Source: Meconema thalassinum (lineage: Eukaryota > Arthropoda > Insecta > Orthoptera > Tettigoniidae). Taken from it: 64,000 nucleotides of DNA. A program made the translations under genes and the position numbers. The stretch's first letter is position 1. The number at the start of each line of letters is the position of its first letter. Under the pieces are notes generated by a model. The model was given only the letters and a program-made list of their open reading frames with translations, was not told the origin of the DNA and searched no databases. The stretch covers positions 1,219,206,609 to 1,219,270,608 of the forward strand of contig OX336388.2 in assembly GCA_946902985.2 (NCBI GenBank), in the 5' to 3' direction. Of the stretch, positions 55,959-64,000 are shown piece after piece.

Positions 55959-56957
55959 TGTACCCAACTAGGGTTGGTACAGGATATGAACTCCTGATCT
56001 TTAAGATGAAAAGAGGTCCAGCTATGAGCTAGCAGTGAGGACATAAGGAAGTGAATCAGGCCATGACGCAGAACATTGAGAGCTTTATCTGGAGATACGT
56101 GGTGCAAGCGATGTGTGAATCACGAGAGCAGTCACGCTGGGATGAATCAGCCAGAGCAGATTAGCAGGGAAACCACCATAGAGTGCTTAGATCGGCACTT
56201 TTCTAGCAACATTGGATTGCGAATCAACACCGCAAAGTTGTGAAATAAGCCGTTTTCGTGGAAACTACGCAAAATTACAACAATAGGCCTATGGGGATCA
56301 GAATAATCCAGGAATTTATGAATTAAGCGAGGTTAAGTATGAATAATTTAGGCCCAGGAAAAAAGCCCTTAGTCAGCAATTACGTCATTAGGCGGAGCCA
56401 AGCGAAGGAAGTGGGAAGAAGATAAAAAAACTCAATCGCCCACGCAGCTGAGGAGCCTTGTAGATTTTATTTAAATTAATTAGACGATCGATTTTCAGGA
56501 AACGAAATGGTAATGAGACGTTTGAATTATAGGGAACATAATGATATACTTTTCAAAAACGTGCGACGTCTAGTTCAGAAGTTAGCTCCAGGAAGAAGGC
56601 AAAAGTAGTTTATTTTTTCAAGTTCCCAATAAATAGCCCAGGTTTCAACCACAGAGCATGCAGTATTCCGACAGCCCGAGAGGGGGCGTCCGGCTGTATC
56701 AAACGCAGTTGCAGTCTTTGGTCAGCTGAGAGGGGTGTGACGCTGGAGCATCAAGTACAGTCTACCACAGACCTCGTAAGGAGGTGTTACATCAAATGCA
56801 GTATCCGTCAGCCAAGTGAGGCTACAGGCTGTGTCAGAAGCAGTTCGCCAGATGTAAGCGGGGAGAGGCTCCACGCTGTCTTCTAAAATGCAGAAGCGCT
56901 GCATTATACTCGTCGCAGTTCAGTAAGCCCGGGGAGGCTCAGCGCAATTCCGCACAG

Positions 56958-56965
56958 TATATAAG
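56958..56965 (+). promoter_or_regulatory. TATA box in the solo LTR
   Basis: TATATAAG followed by a GC-richer stretch about 35 bp downstream (CTGCCGGGACGGAAG). Confidence 0.4.
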
Positions 56966-59029
56966 TATAAGGTACACAGTATTATCAAACTGCCGGGACG
57001 GAAGTTCGTCCTCACACTAGTAAAGGCTCATCGTACTCCTGCATGGAGAAGTCACAGCAAGTAACGCAGTTCGTTACCAACCGCAAAAAGTGGATCGTGT
57101 TAAGACGAATTAACAATCATCAGTATCCGCGGTAATAACAAAAAGTTGTATGTGCGTGGTAAATTAAATCCGCTACGGTTGTTATCAGTGATCACTAAAG
57201 CACTTGTGCTAGATCAAAATTATTATACGCTACTCGAAAACCGTGACGAAGAAAAATTTGCGCCGCGACAAATTCTAGAACAGTAATAAGCTAGAATACA
57301 GCAGTCCAGATCAGTAGAGACATTACGCTGGAGGTCATCCTTTCGAAAATACAGACAGGTCTCCGTGAAAGTTAAGTGAAAGACTACAGTAGTGAGGGAC
57401 CGATATTGGAACAAAATCCAATAATTCAAGTAAATGAACACGGGTTTGAGACCCAAGAACAAATATAGTGAACTTGAGCGAAGCTACAGTGTATCAAATA
57501 GGAACGTAGCAATAAAGACATTCTCGTAGGAGAAGTAAAGGAAAACTTGTCGCAAATAAGGACACAATACGGTCACGAAGTAAGCGGGCCATAGGTTCGA
57601 TAGACCGCTACGTAAACGTAGGACAAGTAAAAAATTGAAAGTCGCTAGTAAAAGGAGGATAAAAGAAGTCAAAATAGACTATCTAAAGGACAGGGCAAAG
57701 ACTAGATCCAGTGAAGAATTAGGAGCCGTTGGAGTTTGCATCACGTCCAATGCAGGGTCCGGGGATCTCATCAGGGCGTTGAACACCGATAAAACGTGCC
57801 AAGAGTCACTGAGAGGTGGTGAAAATTTGTGCAGTGTAAATAAGCTACAAGATATATGTGTTTTAGTGTTAATATAATGTTTTAAAAAATAGTGATGTGT
57901 TTAAATTTAAGTGAAGGTCGATTGGACCTCAGTGAGGTGTCGCTCACAATAGAAAGTGCCATGGAAGAGTATTAATCATGTCGTTAGGTGGGTGAAATCT
58001 TTCCCAAGGATGGATCAGAAGACGGATCTCGATGGTGGGTCATGATTTTTCATTAAAATTGCAGATGTACGATGTACTGGCTCGATGGAATCGGTCGTAA
58101 CTGGGGAGTTTAACGATCGAACTCATCGGGTAGTTGAATGCACTTATATAACTAAAAATGTTGAAATAATAATAATAAATAATTGCGAGAATGACCTCGC
58201 AGAATAATTATATGAAAGGGATCAGTAATGTAAAGTAAAAAAACCCAAGAAATGAAATAATAAATAATAAATGATTTGGAGGAAGGAACCGAAAATAATA
58301 GTTTAAATGGCTTGAAGTTTCGCCATAGTAAAAGCAGATAATGAAATAAATATGCATCATAATAAAATTGTTAAGATAAATAATGAAAAGGAAATATGTA
58401 AAATAGTTTGATCTTACAATTAAATGGCAAATAAGTCAGAAGTTGAGATGAAATATAATTGAAAATTCGTAGTGAAAATAATAAAAATAAATATTATCGA
58501 GTGGTTATGCACTAAAAATAAAGTGATAATGAAATTTGTAATAAGGAACACAAGTAATAAACGAAACGAAATCAATTAAAATGTCTTGACGCATTGTTGT
58601 CAAATGATCAATTTTATAAATCTTTAAAAGTAATTGGTGAATAAAAACACTCAAAGAAAATGTAATATCATCGGCTAGCGAGCCAGAATTATGAAAATTA
58701 AATGATAGGAAGGCCGAGGTCTTACCGTTATAAATGAAATATTAATTTGAGATATTAAATAAACCGCGAATAACCAAGCATGAAATCGTCGTTGCCAAAA
58801 GGGACGAATACTAAATAAATGAAGCTAAAAGCTAATAATTGTGCGTTAATCAGGATGAAAATTACTCGGGAGATGGAGAGCCACATCGAAATGTTGTGGG
58901 TGAAAGATTCCCCTTTCTGTATTGTTGTTGTATGTAAACGTCGTGTTGTATTGGGTAGGTAAAATTCCCATAAATTGTATTGCCATATTGAAGCGTTAAA
59001 ATAATTACATTGTAAGCCCGATCAGGCTG

Positions 59030-59235
59030 TGTTAAAATAATATTGTAGACCAAAAATCGTCGAATGAAATATACATGTAAGACCATGAGAGCATTGTTAT
59101 AGTTATTATAGGCCACAAATCGTCGAAATAACGCGTTGTAAATGAATACACATGTGAGACCAGGAGGCATTGTTATATCTAATTGTTGTAGGCAATAATC
59201 GTCGAATAAAATTTGCAAGTAAGTCCGTTAGCGGC
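59030..59235 (+). repeat. short tandem repeats in the solo LTR, about 60-70 bp units
   Basis: AAATCGTCGAA-type cores near 59053, 59108 and 59197, each followed by a CATGTAAGACCA / CATGTGAGACCAG-like block. Three to four diverged units. Confidence 0.65.
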
Positions 59236-59340
59236 GTTGTTATAAAATAGTATTGATAGAAGGCGTCATACAAATTGTTATTAAATTAGGCATCCTCTCC
59301 GGAATAAGTTATAAATATCCTGTAAAATCGAAATATAAGT

Positions 59341-59344
59341 AATG

Positions 59345-59382
<38 letters not shown>
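59341..59382 (+). repeat. (AAT)n microsatellite
   Basis: About 13 AAT units inside the solo LTR. Confidence 0.9.
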
Positions 59383-60283
59383 CAAAAGCAGGAACAAATA
59401 GCTGTTTTAGAAGTGAAACGAAAGTCTTGGTGAAATCATATGGTGAGAGAGATAAACAAAGTGTAAGCGTGGTGGCTGGCCAGACACAATAAATCAAGTG
59501 AAGTATCACCATAGGGGCAAGGCAGCTGTGAGCGCCGACCTACCGTAATGTGTGGGTGAGACAGAAAGTTAATGGGTTCTGCGGTAAAGTGAAGGTCTGT
59601 CAAAAGACTAACAATAAAAAGGCCATTATGTAAAAGTTTTTATTAAAAGATGCAAGCTGAAATTAACTTACAAAATCACAATGCTGGGATGGAGACATTT
59701 CTCCAGAATGTAAGTTTGAAGCATTTACATGAATTTTTACGGGTTTTGTCGAACACTCCTATTGTAAGTAAAAGGATTCCTTCCTCAAAAGAATGAAATA
59801 ATGGGTTGTGGAAAATACAGTTTAAAGATGAATAAAGATCCCACCAAAATAAATAAAACAGTGCATGGTACGCTGCAATGAAAGATCTTCTGATGCATGA
59901 TAATGAAACTGGTAGAACAAGGGTTCGATTCCCAGACATGGCATGTTCTTGTACAGTATTTTAAATGTGTAAAATCTAAGGCTTTGGGGAGAAATACTAG
60001 TAAGGTCCAAAGGACTAAATAAACGATAGATAAATGAATATTATGTAACGTTAAAGAACCCCAGAAGGGTAAAGATTGAAATGAATATAAATGTCCAAAG
60101 CCTTGGAAAGTTGTATGACGTGAATGATAGGCGCGCTTGACGCCTTAGTAAAATATGCTACAAATAATTATAATTAGATATAAGCAAGAAAAAGTGGTTA
60201 CAAAGTGATTACAAAGTGGTTGTAAAGTTCATAAAATAATGAAATGACATTATAGTGATCTTGATAAAATTTTGCAAAGTGAT

Positions 60284-60425
60284 TTTTTAATGGCACTTGA
60301 AGAGACTATGCCAAGTGATTAATTTTTAGTTTTGAAAGGCACTTGAAGAGACTATGCCAAGTGATTGATTTCTTTTAACATATTTTGAGTGACACTTGAA
60401 GGATTATGCCAAGTGATTGATTTTT
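60284..60425 (+). repeat. three hairpin-forming tandem units near the solo LTR 3' end
   Basis: GGCACTTGAAGAGACTATGC followed by CAAGTGATT occurs at about 60293 and 60341, and a shorter variant at about 60391. Each unit contains CACTTG and CAAGTG in inverted order, so each can form a small stem-loop. Confidence 0.7.
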
Positions 60426-60631
60426 CTTACCTGTTTTTGAGTGAAAATATTTTTCTTTGATGAATTAAATTTTGTAATATTTAAAATGTTGTGTCTTTCC
60501 TTAATATCCTTGTGAACCTTGAGTATTCCATATCAGATGTTTAATCAGCGGTGGAGGAAACGCACCATACCCCGAAACCGCAAGAGCAAATGCCGAGTGC
60601 TGATTAATCATCATCCGTGTATATGGGCACA

Positions 60632-61037
60632 GTATGTGTGCAATTCGATTCCCCCTATCAATTCAAACACGGTACAACCGAAATGAACGAAATTTGGTAC
60701 AGAGGTAACACTAGCAAGGACACCTCACAGTCATGTTATATATCGCCGCCATCTTGACGGAAACGGAATGGCGGCCACCCAAATATTAAAAGCTTAAATC
60801 AAATTACGACCAACCTAATCATTTGATCCCTACCAAATTTTTCAACAACATACCTTTCTATGGGAAGCATCTTTTGACTGAACTACAAGGTCATCAACCC
60901 AATAGTTTGCAGATAGCGGCCATCTAAGTGTGCAAATCCAAGCCCCATATCAATTCAAACGTGGTGAAGCTGAATTGAATGACATTTTTTACAGAGGTAG
61001 CACTAGCAAAGGGCACCTCATATTCATGTTTAATATC
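60632..61037 (-). mobile_element. inverted hairpin/tandem-repeat element, second part
   Basis: Resumes exactly after the duplicated GTAT with CAATTCGATTCCCCC, one full unit (CGCCGCCATCTTGACGG at about 60746) and a truncated unit ending near 61037, where similarity stops before the expected CGCCGCC box. Confidence 0.7.
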
Positions 61038-61494
61038 CGTATAGCACGTTGTATTTCAACAAGCTACTACAACCAACATCAATTATACTCCTTGAAAAGG
61101 AGTAATAACAATACCCATGCATTTAGGAGAAAGTAGGCTGTATGTTCTTTACTGAATATCTTGTCTTTCAATACAGTATTCAATTTCGAATCGAGTGAAA
61201 CCAGTCGCTGCCCTGTGCGGTAAGAATTATGCCCTACAAAGTATTACTAATGTCGGAACAATATGTTTCTTGTTCGGGAGTTTATCCTCAAATAACTCTA
61301 AAACAGTTACCTAGATGGGAATCCAGCGCTGTCAGCATCTATCCTGAGTCTGCTATCACCGGCTTTTCCACAATCCCTCCAGGTAAATGCCGAGATAGTA
61401 CCGTACGTGAAGTTTCCCTGACTCTAATACAGCTACACACATAATCAACTACACGGGAGTAGGAGGGGGAGACGGGTTCTGCCTCCCCCCACTA
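61038..61494. other. no gene; possibly decayed SINE-like sequence
   Basis: CCTCCAGGTAAATGCCGAGA at about 61378 recalls SINE 3' motifs in insects, but no A or B box is seen. Otherwise unclassified. Confidence 0.35.
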
Positions 61495-62760
61495 CTACAC
61501 CCAATGCGAGCCGATAACTCCCGAACGCGTGGTCGGAGATTCAAGAATGAGGTGTCGTTGGACTCGAGCTGACTGGGGCATTGCTATGGACCACTCGCTA
61601 TATTTTTGAAAAAGAAAAGTTTTTTTGAAAATAGACGATAGTTAAAAAAAACAAACATGATAGAACTTTGGGCAATAGCTTAAACGAACTATATTTATGT
61701 CCTTTATATTTTATAATAAAACGTTTTAATTTTTAATATTTTTTTGAAAAAAGTTCAATTTTAAAATTTTTATATTTTGGAAACTAAAGAGTTTACAAAA
61801 ATTTGTTTGATATAAATGATTGGCCCTGACCCCCTCTACCCGCAAAATAAATTTCAAGCCTCTAGGACTAAAACTGTGCAGTAGTGGGGTAAGACAGTTT
61901 CTACCCATAATCGCGCGTGTGCTTGAATACGTATGGCTATCTTGGAAAACGTTGGTGGTGGGGGAAGACTTGGGTCGAGTGAGGTGTCGTTTAGATGGTA
62001 TTTTTCCGCTCTATTTGATGGTGAGGTTATTTTTTAAAATGGGTGAAATTTGGAAACGCAATTTGAGGTAAACGTGCGTTTTTAACATTTTGGTGATATT
62101 TAATGAGCTTGTAAGTCTAGAACGATGTGTTGTTTACGAACAGGGTGACGTCCTATTTGCTAAGAATGTGTGTTATACAGTATATATTTTTGTTTAATTT
62201 GAAAATTCTTGTATTTTGGATTGGCGCTATTTTGGAAACAGTGAATTTTGGAAAAAAAAAAGTTTGCTTGACATTAATGAAAGGTGGGTATGCCCTCTAG
62301 GAGGACAGCATGTATCAAGTGTGTAGGAGGGAAAAAAAACGATAGCCTACTTTCTCACGAATATTGGCGATAATTGGCGAACGGATGGTCGGATTTTAAC
62401 AAATGAGGTGTCGTTGGACTCGAGCTGACGCCCTCTTTCCTATAGATCACGTATACTATATATTTTTTTAAAAAAAATGTGTATTTAAAAGTAGACTATA
62501 GTTTGAAAACCAAACTTGATAGAACGTTGTTCAATAGTTCAAACACATGGTCTATATGACCTTTATTTTTTATAATAAATCTTTTTTATATTTTGAGATT
62601 TTCTGAAAACACTGAAATATTAAATTTTTACTATTTTGGAAACTAACAAGTTTACAAATAACTTTGTTTGACATAAATGAAAGGTCTCCACCCGCTCTAC
62701 CATGAAAATAAATGTCAAGTCTCTAGGACAAAAAACTGAGCATTAAAATACTTTTTAAAA
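61495..62760 (+). repeat. long direct repeat, about 0.4-kb units (two main, one partial)
   Basis: GAGGTGTCGTTGGACTCGAG occurs at 61550 and 62404. Each is followed by the same order of blocks: a TATATTTTT run, GATAGAAC-TT, TTTTATAATAAA, ATTTTGGAAACTAA, TTTGACATAAATGA-like and CTCTAGGAC. A partial copy lies at about 62215-62320. No coding potential. Confidence 0.7.
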
Positions 62761-62825
62761 TAAAAGAGTGTTTGTAGACAGAGAGCCGGTAGCGCTTGAC
62801 GTATGTTACAACGAGGCTATGACTG

Positions 62826-63290
62826 GCCATGGTGAATACAGGAAATGGCTATTTCGACGGGGCGATGTATGGCAAAACGAGGCTTTCCGATATTTTTTCC
62901 TATGACGAATGAATGAAGGCGAATATTTTGAAATGTAACAAGCATGCTTAGATTTTTTGCCCTTGAAAGGGATCTTTAACGTTTAAGCTAATGGTGATGA
63001 GCGAGATCTCTCTCTGACACAACAGACGGTTGTTGGATATGACCAAGTGATTCTTAGACGTTGGCGATCTCGGTGACCGTGCCCGGAAGAAATAAATTGC
63101 TATTTTGGTGGGATGGCGGGGGCAGCTTTTGACGGTTGGTTTTGTGACATTTCCTATGATGGATGGAGGCGAATATTTGAAAATGTGTTAAGTTTGCTAG
63201 GAATTTTTTAACCTCTGAAGGGGATCTTTAACATGCTAGTAAACGGTAATAAGCGAGACTGCTGTCTGGCACAGTAAATGGTTTTAGAAT
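62826..63290 (+). repeat. tandem duplication, about 235-bp units
   Basis: GGCTATTT / TTGCTATTTTGG, TTCCTATGA, GAGGCGAATATTT, then GGGATCTTTAAC (62969 and 63223) and GCGAGA recur in the same order. Diverged, non-coding. Confidence 0.65.
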
Positions 63291-63458
63291 ATGGAAACCT
63301 ATTACATTTGCTCGACCATGTCATGTGCATGTACGCAAAGAGCCTAAACGGTAAGGTCATTGGCCTGAAATGTAATAAATTAATATTTAACTGGGTAAAG
63401 TCATGTGTTTTAGAAAGTATGTGGTTAACATGATCATGTATTGAGGATGGCCGCTTGC

Positions 63459-63490
63459 TAGTAATTATTATTATTATTACAGTAAAATGT

Positions 63491-63523
<33 letters not shown>

Positions 63524-63541
63524 TAAATAATAATAATAATA
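63459..63541 (+). repeat. interrupted (TAA)n/(ATT)n microsatellite
   Basis: ATT units at 63463-63480, then about ten AAT units from 63491, interrupted and resumed to 63541. Confidence 0.9.
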
Positions 63542-63683
63542 AGACACACACGTTTTGAATGCTACAGGACTGTGTTGCTTGCTCGCATTCAATACACGAC
63601 CTGACCAGGCCTTGTCAGAGCGACTGCTGATAACACAAGAATATCTACGTGGGCAGGAAGTAAAGGGTCAGCTTACTTGGCTG

Positions 63684-63755
63684 GTAGAGGCTAGCAGGTC
63701 TGTCGTTTAAACAGACCTGGTTGAGGCTAGGAGGTCTGACGTTTAAACAGAGAGA
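63684..63755 (+). repeat. two-copy short tandem repeat
   Basis: GAGGCTAGCAGGTCTG-CGTTTAAACAGA and GAGGCTAGGAGGTCTGACG... at 63687 and 63723, 36 bp apart. Confidence 0.75.
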
Positions 63756-64000
63756 CCACCATTTTGATTCCTAGACACCCGTACTACCGATGTATAAGAG
63801 GCAGCCATTTTGGTTCCTTATTAAGGACATGAAACTAGTATAAGGTACACGAATCTTATTCAGATAGAGGAATGTGAAGAGGCGTGGGAACACGTGTGAG
63901 AGAGGCAACATTTCAAGGTCAAAACGCTGAGAAAATGCAACTCTCTCTGTTGTTAGGCTAACTGATAACGATTGCGTTAGTCATGTACTTGCCCTTTTAG
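63756..64000. other. no recognisable feature
   Basis: Unclassified to the window end. Confidence 0.4.

Larger units (their letters stand above)
55959..60631 (+). mobile_element. probable solo LTR of a long-LTR retrotransposon (4.67 kb)
   Basis: Begins TGTACCC and ends GGGCACA, and is flanked by GTAT on both sides (55955-55958 and 60632-60635). Rejoining the flanks restores a repeat unit of the interrupted array. No internal retroviral-like genes, no PBS or PPT and no duplicated ends inside, so a solo LTR is the simplest reading. A TATATAAG box lies at 56958-56965. The middle is strongly A-rich with AAATAAT motifs. Length and style resemble the 3.8-kb gypsy LTRs above, but I see no clear sequence identity. 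The strand is assigned from the TATA orientation only. Confidence 0.65.

Noticed and set aside
59917..59945. GGGTTCGATTCCC B-box near 59929 as another SINE or tRNA
   Set aside because: No A box at suitable distance and no SINE body; lies inside the solo LTR.

Overview
This is eukaryotic, almost certainly insect, repeat DNA. It holds almost nothing but transposable elements: LTR retrotransposons (BEL/Pao and Ty3/gypsy), non-LTR retrotransposons (RTE-like and Jockey/CR1-like), DNA transposons (Tc1, hAT and a long-TIR element of unusual type), tRNA-derived SINEs, MITE/foldback-like repeats, minisatellite arrays and (TAA)n-type microsatellites. The mix and density suggest a large, TE-rich genome, perhaps polyneopteran, but that is inference. 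I recognise no ordinary host gene, rRNA, functional tRNA or CRISPR array.

Layout. 1-7546: a minus-strand BEL/Pao element with about 2.1-kb LTRs. Its single open frame carries Gag, protease and the integrase tail, but reverse transcriptase, RNase H and the integrase core are replaced by about 1.3 kb of unrelated open sequence. 7547-10130: unclassified sequence and two head-to-head tRNA SINEs. 10130-31250: a four-level nest. A Tc1 element is split by a Jockey/CR1-like LINE (11-bp target duplication). The LINE 3' end is split by a long-TIR DNA transposon carrying a PIN/XPG-like nuclease plus CXC zinc-finger gene. That transposon's left arm is split by a full-length, apparently intact 14.5-kb gypsy element with 3.8-kb LTRs (4-bp target duplication ATAA).

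31262-34520: SINEs and a minus-strand RTE-like LINE. 35084-38415: a hairpin repeat fragment and a foldback-like element with LINE fragments inside. 38700-43640: a nearly complete RTE element with a (GAA)n tail, interrupted by a 5'-deleted K02A2.6-like gypsy (RNase H, integrase, 3' LTR). 43640-46770: minisatellite-like repeats and a SINE. 47494-48955: a decayed, intron-containing YqaJ-type nuclease gene. 49586-50567: a tandem-repeat element with terminal hairpin and 27-bp flanking direct repeats. 50784-55184: a hAT transposon whose transposase is broken by one TGA. 55275-61037: an inverted copy of the tandem-repeat element, split by a 4.67-kb probable solo LTR. 61038-64000: AT-rich tandem duplications and microsatellites.

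The genes do not form a pathway; each element encodes its own mobility functions. Copies most likely recent are the BEL element (LTRs almost identical), the 14.5-kb gypsy (both ORFs open, LTRs differing by few bases) and the hAT copy (one stop). The Tc1, LINE, RTE, YqaJ and PIN/CXC genes are decayed. All homology calls are from recognition of motifs by eye; no database search or alignment was run.
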